64,000 nt of DNA. Origin: Sepioteuthis lessoniana (taxonomy: Eukaryota; Mollusca; Cephalopoda; Myopsida; Loliginidae). Position numbers and translations under genes: made by a program. The notes beneath the pieces were generated by a model, which saw nothing but the letters and a program-made list of their open reading frames with translations, did not search any database and was not told the origin of the DNA. The DNA lies in assembly GCA_963585895.1 (NCBI GenBank), contig OY757934.1:42804850-42868849 (forward strand), given 5' to 3'. Positions 46,046 through 55,260 of this stretch are shown here, piece after piece. How positions within the stretch are numbered: the stretch's first letter is position 1; each line of letters starts with the position of its first letter.

Positions 46046-47330
46046 AATACATACCTTAGTTTTTATAAAATTGATTATAGTGATGTTGTTATAGATTGTC
46101 TCATTGTTCTTTTTTTATTATTCTATTATTTTTATCATTTTTTATCTTTTTATTTGTTGTAAGTTTTCAGCGCACTTGTACCAAAGTTTTTGTGTATTTC
46201 TATAGTGTGGTTTGTTCGATAAAAGGAAGTGTTTGTTTATTGGTTTTATAGATATTTTTCAACATTTGTTTTTTTCATTTTCGATGTACTGTGGTGGAAT
46301 CAAATAATGTTTCAATTCCTTCGGGGTTTTTTTGTAGGGAAGAGTGTTTGTTTTTTGTTGTTGTTTTTTCCTTGTTCTACTAGGGATGTATGTTAATTTT
46401 TTTTGAGAATCAACTATGTTTGTTTTTTGTAATTATTGGACATGTTCTAGGTTAAAATGTAAAAATAAAACTGAGACTGTATTTCTCTTTTTAGATACCC
46501 TCTTCGCAGCCACGTTCATGTCGTTTCTTTTGGAATTCTTTCAATTTGTCTGTTTTATTGGTAATGAAAACAAAAAATTGATAGTAAACAAAATAGAACC
46601 CTGGCGACGAATATGATGATTGAAACAATACAAGCGATTCTATATATTCAATACTTTCATAGTTAAAGAAAGAAAACTAAACGACGATGAAATCTCTGGA
46701 ATTAGATTACAATAATAGATAAAGTTTTATATCAAGAAACTCATCTAAATACCGGAAGAAGGCCGTAAACTGAATTGGCTGAAACATTGTAGTAAGAACA
46801 AAAGAAAAAAAAATGAACTCATCAGTCCGAACAACTCTTTGGGGAATAATGACTCATCTCAAAATTACAGAAGGCGCCTTCTATGCTGTAACAATTTTTA
46901 GTCAGCCACATCCAATGACATTGGTTTCGGAACATCAGTTTAAGAGCAAACCTGTCTCCTTATAGATATGAACTTAAAATCCCGTTAATGAATTTTGCAA
47001 CGTTATTCACAAAGCCATGACTGTGCCCTGCTGCGATATCAATAAAAAATAGTCGTTCTCAAAGCCTGTCGTGTGAAAAGGTTTTCCTTAAAGGAAATTG
47101 CTTTCCTGTGGTCTTCCCTTCGCTCATGAAATAAGGTGAATGGCGACTTCGTATTAACACTGTCATTTTATTTTAGATTGAAAAAGTAAAAATGTCCACT
47201 TAAGTAACAACAGAAACAAAGAGTCTTAAACACCAGCTATCTGAGACACACAGACATATATATATATGTGTGTGTGTGTGTGCGCGCGCGCGCGCAGACA
47301 CGCATATGATATATATATATAGTTTGATAT
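46046..47330. other. No gene seen
   Basis: T-rich sequence to 46600, then unassigned. GGAAGAAGGCCGTAAACTG...GGCTGAAACATTG near 46757 is a decayed relative of the hammerhead-type motif. Confidence 0.45.
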
Positions 47331-47334
47331 ATTT

Positions 47335-47480
47335 ACAAGCAAAGAGTACTCAATAGCAGTGATAGAGCATATATATATCATAATATAATTTACAATCACG
47401 TAGACAGAGAGTTAACGGCGCTTGGTGACTGTCAGTTCCTCATATGCGATCATCGAACCTAGCGACATGCACGCGTATGG
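47335..47480. repeat. Foldback-family copy
   Basis: AGTACTCAATAGCAGTGATAG, CTTGGTGACTGTCAG and TATGCGATCATCGAACC relate this to the repeats at 14.81 and 24.74 kb. TA tracts flank and interrupt it. Confidence 0.5.
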
Positions 47481-47514
47481 GGCTCCTTTTTAATAATAAT
47501 AAGAAGAATAAGAA

Positions 47515-47769
47515 TAATAGCACAGGAAAAAGTTGTGGAATATGAAGGTGACAGTGATACCAATAATAGTTGGCGTGCTAGGAACAGTCCCCGAGTGTTT
47601 GAAAAAAAACTGGTGGGATTGGAAATCTGTGGAAGAATCGAAACTATCCAGATTATAGCATTGTTGAAAACAGTTAGAATACTCAGAAAAGTCCTGGAAA
47701 CTTGCTGTCATTCAGACTCCAGTGAAAGACCACTAGAAAATGCTTGTGTGAAAAACTCACTAGGAGTGA
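47515..47769 (+). mobile_element. Endonuclease-type LINE 3' end, copy a
   Basis: Translated: KKLWNMKVTVIPIIVGVLG, then broken frames. It ends TGTGAAAAACTCACTAGG-like, directly followed by (ATA)n at 47770-47822. A TAATAA-rich run also precedes it. Confidence 0.7.

Positions 47770-47822
<53 letters not shown>
47770..47822. repeat. (ATA)n between two LINE copies
   Basis: 53 bp of ATA separates copy a from copy b in the same orientation. It is both the tail of one and the target or flank of the next. Confidence 0.9.
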
Positions 47823-47824
<2 letters not shown>

Positions 47825-48205
47825 CAACAAAAAGAAGAGAACTTGCAAAATTGTCGACTTTGCTGTCCCGGCTGATGTCAGAATAAAACTGAAAGAATGT
47901 GAAAAGAAGGATAAGTACCTCGACCTTGCTAGGGAATTGAAAAAACTATGGAATATGCAGGTGACAATTATACCAATTATAATTGGTGCCTTTGGAACAG
48001 TAACAAAAGGATTACTAAAGGGACTGGACGACTTGGAAGTTGGCGGACGAGTAGAGACCATCCAAACTACAGCTTTATTGAGAACGGCCAGAATACTGAT
48101 AAGAGTCCTGGAGACTTGAGGAGACTTTCTGTCGCTCAAACTCCAGTGAAAAAAATCAGCTAACGCTGATGTGAAAAACAGTACTGAGTAAATAATAATA
48201 ATAAT
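47823..48205 (+). mobile_element. Endonuclease-type LINE 3' end, copy b
   Basis: The plus strand encodes CKIVDFAVPADVRIKLKECE, KKDKYLDLARELKKLWNMQV and TVTKGLLKGLDDLEVGGRVE, then TARILIRVLET and a stop. The VDF Asp belongs to the endonuclease site; the RPD part is cut off by 5' truncation. It ends in TAATAATAA at about 48190-48205. Confidence 0.75.
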
Positions 48206-48342
48206 AACAGAGCTACGAAATCAAGCAAATTTCAGAACGTTTGGAGAGAAGAAAAATTACTATTTCTTAAGAATGTAGGAAGCGGACACCATCAAGTATG
48301 CGGAGATAAAAGAAAAAAATAAGAAAAGTGTACCCCAGATGA

Positions 48343-48840
48343 GCAGTGTCCTCGTGGTGTAATGGTTAAAGCGATAGACTGCGGATTCGTAGTAAGCGAG
48401 TTCGTACTCCAGTCGCGCTAATACGTTCACTTTCGGTTTGGTTTGGTTTCTTTGTTTAATGGCATATTAACCTTTGTAGGTTATTTAATGCCAAAGCTAT
48501 TCTCTTAGAAGAACAGTAGTGGTACTATTTCACCCATAGCTGGGAGGATAAGGGGGTTCGTACCTTTCCCAAGGGTATTTGCCCGAAAGTGAACGTAATA
48601 GTGCGACTGGAGTACGAACTCGCGTACTATGATTCCGCAGTCCATCGCTTTAACCATTACACCACGAGGACATCCCCTCACTTTCGGGCAAATACACTTG
48701 GGGAACGGTATGAACCCCCTTATCCTCCCAGCTATGGGTTAAATAGTACTACCACAACTGTTCTTCTTGGAAAATGGCTTCGGCATTAAATAACCTGCAA
48801 AGGTTGATATGCCATTAAACAAAGAATCCAAACCAAACCT
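48343..48840 (+). mobile_element. SINE-A, host of a nested SINE-A
   Basis: Plus-strand head GTCCTCGTGGTGTAATGG and tail GGTTGATATGCCATTAAAC. A 7-bp target duplication, CAGATGA, at 48336-48342 and 48841-48847. Interrupted at 48437-48677. Confidence 0.9.
48437..48677 (-). mobile_element. SINE-A nested in reverse inside another SINE-A
   Basis: A full reversed copy with the 10-bp duplication TCACTTTCGG (48427-48436, 48678-48687). The head-to-head arrangement leaves long inverted SINE arms within 500 bp. Confidence 0.93.
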
Positions 48841-48899
48841 CAGATGAACTTGAAAAGCATCTTGAAACCAAGCTCTGCTGCAAAAATCTCATCAATGGG

Positions 48900-49141
48900 G
48901 GGGTCCTCGTGGTGTAATGGTTAAAGCGATGGACTGCGGAATCGTACTACGCGAGTTCGTACTCCAGTCGCGCTATTACGTTCACTTTCGGGCAAATACC
49001 CTTGGGATAGGTATGAACCCCCTTATCCTCCCAGCTATGGGTTAAATAGTACCACTACTGTTCTTCTAGGAGAATGGCTTTGGCATTAAATAACCTAAAA
49101 AGAGTTGATATGCCATTAAACAAAGAAACCAAATCAAACCA
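48900..49141 (+). mobile_element. SINE-A, full length
   Basis: An intact-looking copy with the 11-bp duplication TCATCAATGGG (48889-48899, 49142-49152). Confidence 0.93.
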
Positions 49142-49199
49142 TCATCAATGGGATAAACAGCTGTGCTGTCTTTTTTTTTTTAAAGATACTTGGGGCCAT

Positions 49200-50045
49200 T
49201 CTTAAAATGGACATGAAAAGAACTCAGAAAAATGGACAAGAGGACCATAAAGATTATAAGTATGCATAAGGCCTTATATTCAAGAGATAACAAAGACTGT
49301 ATGTGTCAAGAAGAGGACTTGCCATCATTGAGGATTGCTTTAAAGCATCGACATGAACATTGGAAGATTACATTAAAAAGAGTAAAGAAAGACTAATCAA
49401 AGCAGCCAACGACCGCATTGGCAACAGAAGCACAGATAAAAACACAACAAAAACAAGGAAAAAGAAGTGTATGGATATTTCTAGCGACAACCTGACATGG
49501 TTGCACACGAGAAGACGTGGACGTGACTATGAAAGGAAAATGTTAGGAGAGAAATCAAATTTCTTCTAATAAGGACCAAATATATTTACACGAAAATCAA
49601 TAATACGCAGCAGAATAGCAAATGCTGGTTATGTAGTGACAATGACGAAACGCTTAATCACATTATAAACAAATGCAGTAAACTAGCACAAAAGAGGTAC
49701 AAGACTAGGCACGACCGGATGGGAAAGGTGACTCACAGGGAATTGTGCAAGAAACTGAATTTGACCATACTGACAAATGGTATATGCACCAATCAGAAAT
49801 CGTCGGAGAGAATGAGACGCATAAAATTCTCAAGGATTTTGAGATAGAAACGAATCCCTTAATCACTGCCAAAATTCCAAATCTTCTGTTAATTTACAAG
49901 ACTAAAAGAATTTACTGTTTATTGGATTTTCCCACACACTGAAAATAAAAGAAAGCAAAAAAATAGACAAATACTTGGACCTTGCCAGAGGATTTAAAAA
50001 GTTGTAAAACATGACGGTGACGGCATTGACTCTATCTACGATACC
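49200..50045 (+). mobile_element. Endonuclease-type LINE, C-terminal part
   Basis: Homology starts near 49200. The frame 49360-49569 covers the region after the reverse transcriptase. Around 49620-49680 lies a CCHC-like CWLCSDNDETLNHIINKCSKL. The frame 49745-49942 reads TDKWYMHQSEIVGENETHKIL and TAKIPNLL, in which the endonuclease RPD has become KIPN. LDLARGFKKL follows near 49975. Decayed. Confidence 0.7.
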
Positions 50046-50051
50046 CTAAGT

Positions 50052-50100
50052 TATATACACACACACACACACACGCATATATATATATATATATATATAT
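50052..50100. repeat. (CA)n(TA)n microsatellite
   Basis: Forms the left border of the second SINE-F copy. Confidence 0.95.
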
Positions 50101-50346
50101 TGTCATCCCCAGACAGACTGTTTCGTTGTATCACAACTCTTCAGTGTGGCTAGACACGTAGGACACTTGAAGCTGGGATCGAAACCCGCCCAACTTTACG
50201 TTAGACTTAGTATCAGACCGCTCGGCCAACAAGCGTACCACGTCAGCTAGGGAATTATTAGGTATTAAGTAGCAGCAGCAGCGTTCGTTTTGTTTACATT
50301 TTATACTTTACCGGATACCAGAGGGCTCAATTCGTTCGAAGAGCTT
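50101..50346 (-). mobile_element. SINE-F copy 2 with hammerhead ribozyme
   Basis: On the minus strand: ATTGAGCCCTCTGGTATCCG, GCTGCTGCTGC, box A TTGGCCGAGCGGTCTGA (a clear Leu/Ser-type A box), box B GGGTTTCGATCCC, then the hammerhead at 50149-50107 and GGATGACAA into (TA)n. It is shorter at the 5' end than the 45-kb copy and about 80% alike by eye. Confidence 0.75.
50107..50149 (-). ncRNA. Type-I hammerhead ribozyme with compensatory stem II
   Basis: Minus strand: stem I CCACA against TGGGG (one mismatch), core CTGAAGA, stem II GTTG/CAAC with loop TGATA, GAAA, stem III ACA/TGT with loop GTC, cleavage triplet GTC. Relative to the 45-kb copy, the closing pair of stem II is swapped from C-G to G-C, preserving the helix. 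Core complete. Confidence 0.75.
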
Positions 50347-50354
50347 TACATATA

Positions 50355-50880
50355 TATTAGGAAAAGTTGAATAAACAAAATAATCCAAAATTTAATGAAT
50401 TTATTATGAAAGTTGGCGTTAAACATTTCGGTTATTATAACCTTCTTCATGACTTTAAATTCATGAAAAATGTTGTTAAAGTAGTGATAGATATTTGATG
50501 AAATAACAGGAGAAAAGAAAGTGCCTATAAAAAGAAAGATTCATAACAGCATATTCAGTCTTGTTATTTTTGAAAATATTATTATGTTCTTGTCACGAGG
50601 AAATGATGTTTGAAATTTGTTGGGTTTCTAAGGGATATAACAGAAGATGATAAAAACAATGATAGTAAGGATATTTTTTTCTTTTTCTTGCGGAAAGAAA
50701 GGGAAAATTAATATGAACATCCATCGCTATTTTAACATCTTTCATGAATTTAAAGTCTTGAAGAAGGTTATTTCAACCGAAATATTTAACGTCAACTTTC
50801 ATAATAAATTCATAAATTTTTTGATGATTTTTTATTTTCAACTTTTCTTCATACTGTCGGATTTATTTACTGATCTACTT
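50355..50880. mobile_element. Palindromic element of the hammerhead-bearing repeat family
   Basis: The left arm (50355-50470) carries AATTTATTATGAAAGTTGGC and a minus-strand hammerhead relic. The right arm (50745-50880) carries the inverse, with a plus-strand relic and the terminal sequence CATACTGTCGGATTTATTTA. The centre is related to 1850-2060. Both motifs have lost the conserved first core C, so neither should cleave. Confidence 0.6.
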
Positions 50881-50882
50881 CC

Positions 50883-50919
<37 letters not shown>

Positions 50920-51082
50920 TAGAGATAGAGAGAGAAGGTAAAAATAAATAAAACTTATTTTGTTCTTTCCACAGAGTTCAATATCTGAGATAGAGCCAGT
51001 ATAAAACCAAATATTAAAATGGCTTTTCTAAAACTTTAAAAATAAATCTTTAAAAACATTTAGTATAAAAACTAATGTCTTA

Positions 51083-51540
51083 TCAGCTTGTTTCATATCT
51101 CCTAGTTTCATAACTACCGGTTTCATAACTGCCAGTTTCGTATCAGCCAGTTTTAAATTTGCCAAATTTATATCAGCCAGTTTCATATTTCCTAGTTTCA
51201 TATCAGCCACTTTAATATCTCCTAGTTTCATAACTGCTAGTTTCATATCGTCTTGTTTCATATCTTCTTGTTTCTAAACTGTCAATTTCATAACTTCTAG
51301 TTTCATATCTCCCAGTTTCATATCGTCCAGTTCCTAAACAGCCAATTTCATAACTTCTAGTTTCATATCTACCAGTTTCATATCTACCAGTTTCTAAACT
51401 GCCAATTTCATATCTCCCAGTTTCATATCTCCCAGTTTCATATCTTCTTGTTTCTAAACTACCAATTTCATAACTTTTAGTTTTATAATTACCAGTTTCA
51501 TATCTCCTAGTTTCATATTTGCCAATTCTAGAAGGGAAAA
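51083..51540. repeat. 15-bp minisatellite
   Basis: About thirty units of AGTTTCATATCTCCC and variants such as AGTTTCTAAACTGCC. Because the unit is five codons, the minus strand stays open (51544-51212, repeating Tyr-Glu-Thr-Gly-Arg). That is expected from the period and does not show a gene. Confidence 0.9.
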
Positions 51541-51957
51541 TCAATCATCAAACATTTGACGATCGGTTTTGCCTTTATTAACTAACAGATATGAAACTGG
51601 CAGTTATGCCAAATCGTTTGTTACGCCTGTTTAATTTAAACGTTTTCAGAGGTTTATTTTCAAAGTTTGTTTTTTTTTATTTCTAAAGGCTATTTTAATC
51701 GTCAGTCTGCGTTTTTACAGGGGGCTCTTAAATGTAATTTCCAATTTGAATTCCACTCTTTCTCAGAGACATCAACAGATGTCTCGTGGAACTGTAGCAT
51801 TCTTGTTTCAATGGTTCCGTTACATGCCATCAACCAAATTTTCAGTGGCCAACACCAAATTCGTTCATAATAAATATATAAAAAGCCAGTTCATACCATT
51901 CTTTAAATGGCTCAACGTCATGAAAACCCTGAATATTTTGGAAGATTACTACATTTA
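51541..51957. other. No gene seen
   Basis: Unassigned, with two overlapping frames of 67-87 residues of no recognised content. Confidence 0.45.
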
Positions 51958-52068
51958 TTCGGTTTCTTTTCTTTGTTTAATGGCATATCAATTTTTGCAT
52001 GTTATTTAATGCCAAAGCAATCCTTGTAGAAGAACAGCAGTGGTACTATTTAACCCACAGCAGGAGGG

Positions 52069-52414
52069 TTTGGTTTGGTTTCTTTGTATAATGGCATATC
52101 AACCTTTGTAGGTTATTTAATTTATTGAATAAGTTATAAACCGTTAAACAAGTGGGAAAATACTGTAGAGTGTCACTTGGCATGAGTGACAGACACATGA
52201 CCCAAGGGATGATTTAAATTTAAGTGATCGAATGACACTAGGACAATAGTAGGGGTACTATTAAACCCATAGATGGGAGGATAAGGGGGTTCGTACCTTT
52301 CCCAAGGGTATTTGCCCGAAAGTGAATTTAATAGCGCGACTGGAGTACGAACTTGCTAACTACGATTTCGCAGTCCATCGCTTTAACCACTACACCACGA
52401 GGACACCCCCACCA
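52069..52414 (-). mobile_element. Nested SINE-A carrying a foreign 119-bp segment
   Basis: A reversed SINE-A whose body is normal on both sides, but in which about 22 bp (GCCAAAGC...CTAGAAG) are replaced by 119 bp unrelated to SINEs. Confidence 0.85.
52125..52243. repeat. 119-bp repeat, copy 1
   Basis: Reads TTGAATAAGTTATAAACCG...TGACACTAGGA. It is 117 of 119 identical to the reverse complement of 54566-54684. It contains a short inverted pair, TCACT/AGTGA, around TGGCATG. Unknown identity. Confidence 0.9.
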
Positions 52415-52617
52415 CCATAGCATGAGGGAAAAGGTGTTTCATAACTTTCTCATAGATATTTGATCGAAAGTGAACGTAATAACTCGAACTCACTTGCTAT
52501 GATGTCGCAATCCAACACATCAGCCACTACACTACGGGAACTCCAACCCTACATTCATTTGATCTGAATATATGTTCCCTTGTTCATAAACGAGAAAAAG
52601 CTTTTTAAAAACTCATA

Positions 52618-52860
52618 TACTCTTTTTTTATTTTATTTAATAGCATATCAATCTTCTCGGGTTATTTAATGCCAAATACATCATTTTAGAAGGACAGTAG
52701 TGGCACTATTTAACCCATAGATGGGAGGATAAGGGGGTACATACCTTTCCCAAGGATATTTGTCCGAAAATGAACATAATAGCACGACTGGAGTTTGAAC
52801 TCGCGTACTACGATTCTGCAGTCCAGGGCTTTAACCATTATGCCAAACATGCATTAAGGA
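52618..52860 (-). mobile_element. SINE-A, diverged
   Basis: Reversed copy from TTTAATAGCATATCAATC to GCTTTAACCATTATGCCA. Confidence 0.88.
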
Positions 52861-53694
52861 AAAACGTCTGCCAACTAGATGGGTAAACTGTTGTCTAAAT
52901 TACGCAAAAATGGAAATAACTCTAACATCTAACTTACCAAAATTACATCAATACGAATATGATTCTGTCCACAGATTGACACCCAAACACTGGCATCATT
53001 GTATTTGAGCTCTCGGCGAAAATGCCAACCTGTACAGCAAGCTATTTCCAAATTTTTGAACTCGTGCCAAAAAATAAACGCATTACTTCTTTTTTCCTGC
53101 TAATGATTAAATCAAATTCTGAATGAAGTAATAGAAATTTAAAAAAACGATACTTTAATCATCAGGAATGTGAATTTTTTTATATAACTACTATGAAAAA
53201 TAATGTTAGAACCGAAATTAAACAGTTTATACTAAAACCGGACAGTATTTACCTAGCCTAAGTATAATAGGAAGAAATCTAAAAGAACCAGAAGAATCAT
53301 TAATTCAATCCACCCTATAATGCCAACGTCAAAAATACAATGGCAGCCACCTACCTCAAATTGATTAACAAATACTTCAACATTACTTAAAGATGTTTTT
53401 TAACAAAAATTATTTAAAAGTGAGTTATTATTGTTAAAAAAATGTTCAAGATTATTACTGGTCAAAATGCTAAAATCTTCGATATAAATGACGGATGCAA
53501 CCAGATTGTGACTGCAGTGTCCGTGATGATTATACCCAGTAAACGATTAATGCCTCATTCAGAACGTCATATACAAAGCTTCCATTAGTTATGACAAGAG
53601 GAAAAAATCTATTTAACTCTACGTAGAATAGTTTTAGAATTTAATATCATTCCCACAAGACGAATCTCTCCAATAGAAGATATGAAAACCGCAC
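52861..53694. other. No gene seen
   Basis: AT-rich, few open frames, no shared repeat. Confidence 0.5.
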
Positions 53695-53709
53695 CTCTTC
53701 GCCTAGATA

Positions 53710-53983
53710 GGAGGTGCCCGTGGTGTAATGGTTATCGTCACAGGATATGGACACGGCGATACGAGTTCAATTCCTGGACAAGATTGATTGCATTTTCACC
53801 TTGGGAAAGGTATGAATCCAATTATTCTATGGATAAATAGCAGGGTAGACTAGGTTCTTCAGCCTTGGTGAGGCAAGTAGTCTAGGAGAAGGAAAACTCT
53901 GAATTCAAACCTGTTAAACTCCGCTTAAAAAAATTGACCTTGTGTCATATCCTGCCCGAGCGGAGGGGTTGGGTAAATAGGAT
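53710..53983 (+). mobile_element. SINE-B with target duplication
   Basis: Head GAGGTGCCCGTGGTGTAATGG, end GGAGGGGTTGGGTAAAT. The 15-bp duplication CTCTTCGCCTAGATA is perfect (53695-53709, 53984-53998). A short internal deletion removes part of the CACATAGCACTAATACC block. Confidence 0.95.
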
Positions 53984-54089
53984 CTCTTCGCCTAGATATT
54001 ATTAGTATTTAAAAGAAATGGTAGATGTTTTCCTAAGATTAGATAGTACATTGTTAAGTATGCCAAGACATATTCTAGTAGTGTGTTGA

Positions 54090-54445
54090 ATAGTCCTCTG
54101 TTACCTTCTTACGATGGCCGTTGACTATCCAGACCTCCCACGTTGTGTTGCGGTCCATCTCCTCCCTTTCGTTGTGCACCCATGCTTTTAATTTAGAGGA
54201 TATTTCTTGCCAGAAAGGATAAATAACAATTTGCTTTTTGTATACATCTTAGTGTATTATATCAACGTCCTTCTTACGATGGCCGATGTCTGTGATTGTC
54301 TCTCCACGCTATGTTGCGGCTCATTTCATTCTTCTTTTCGTCGTGGATCTATGCTTTTAACTCAGATGACATCTCTAACCAGGAAGGATAGAAAACAATT
54401 TGCTTTTTGTGCACATTTTAGTTTATTATATTGATGTTCTCCTTA
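54090..54445. repeat. 165-bp degenerate tandem dimer
   Basis: CTTCTTACGATGGCCG recurs 165 bp apart (about 54105 and 54270). Both units share ACAATTTGCTTTTTGT and a TATTATAT stretch. A third start, CTCCTTACAATTCACC, is cut off. Divergence is high (about a quarter by eye). No hammerhead core was found in it. Confidence 0.8.
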
Positions 54446-54565
54446 CAATTCACCCGTGTACATCGAAAAGTGGTTTAATGTGTGGGGAAATATACACGTT
54501 CATTATTGACACATGTATGCAACTCGGTGCGTAGAAAACTAACGAGCCAATTGTTCAAACAATTT

Positions 54566-54684
54566 TCCTAGTGTCATCCGATCACTTAAATTTAAATCAT
54601 CCCTTGGGTTATGTGTCTGTCACTCATGCCAAGTGACACTCTACAGTATTTTCCCACTTGTTTAACGGTTTATAACTTATTCAA
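54566..54684. repeat. 119-bp repeat, copy 2 (inverted)
   Basis: The inverted partner of the segment inside the SINE-A at 52.1 kb. Here it is not inside a SINE, so it may be closer to the source. Confidence 0.9.
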
Positions 54685-54800
54685 ATTTCTTACCCTTCTT
54701 ATCAATAATAGATTTCATCATCCTATTATGAAAAAAGACGACTTCGTTGTAATTTATGTTTAGAAGGGAAACTTCAGATCTTGCGCAGAGAATTTTTTTT

Positions 54801-55260
54801 TTTTTTTATTGCGGACTTTTTGTCCTCATCTTAGTAGTTTTTGTGTTGTTTCTTCTTTCACTACGTTTCGGCCAAATTTCACCTCTGGCCTTCTTCAGGT
54901 GATTTACCGCGACCTCGGATAGGAATGAAAGCCCTAGCCCTTCGGGGCCCGTGGCGCAGCGGATAGAGGCGTTGAGTCTCTACGGTTCCAGGTGAGCATT
55001 GTCAGAAGATAGCGGTTTAAATTCCTACCCAAGCCGGCCAGAGGTTTACTTCGTCAAAAACGTGGTGTGATAGACAACAACTATGGAAGGCAGTAATTAC
55101 TGGGGATACGTTTACAAGACTCAACAATTCCTATCCGAGGTCGCGGTAAAATCACCTGAAGAAGGCCATAGGTGAAATTTGGCCGAAACGTAGTGAAAGA
55201 AGAAACAACACAAAAACTACCAAGACGAGGACAAAAAGTCCGCAATAAATAAAAAAATTT
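54801..55260. mobile_element. Inverted-repeat element with tRNA-like centre
   Basis: Arms of about 120 bp (54805-54926, 55127-55255) match with few differences and include GCGGACTTTTTGTCC, CACTACGTTTCGGCC and CGACCTCGGATAGGAAT. Each arm holds CCTGAAGAAGGCC...GGCCGAAACG, a stem-II-like motif of the hammerhead type, but with no local stem III. The 200-bp centre contains a tRNA-like segment. No protein. Confidence 0.7.
54938..55035 (+). other. tRNA-like segment (SINE head-like)
   Basis: GGCCCGTGGCGCAGCGGATAG resembles box A, and CGGTTTAAATTCCTACC, 60 bp on, resembles box B. It is not a complete cloverleaf, so it is called as SINE-like rather than a tRNA gene. Confidence 0.5.

Larger units (their letters stand above)
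51958..52545 (-). mobile_element. SINE-A (variant head), interrupted by another SINE-A
   Basis: The tail and body at 51958-52068 resume at 52415-52545 with GCTATGATGTCGCAATCCAAC and CACTACACTACGGGAAC. A diverged duplication (CCACAGCAGGAGGG, CCATAGCATGAGGG) borders the inner element. Confidence 0.85.

Noticed and set aside
46750-46800. GGAAGAAGGCC...GGCTGAAAC as a hammerhead
   Set aside because: The core is mutated at the first positions and no stems I or III are visible; only a relic.
54801-55260. Arms CCTGAAGAAGGCC...GGCCGAAACG as active ribozymes
   Set aside because: The core and stem II are there, but no local stem III or stem I can be drawn in either arm.
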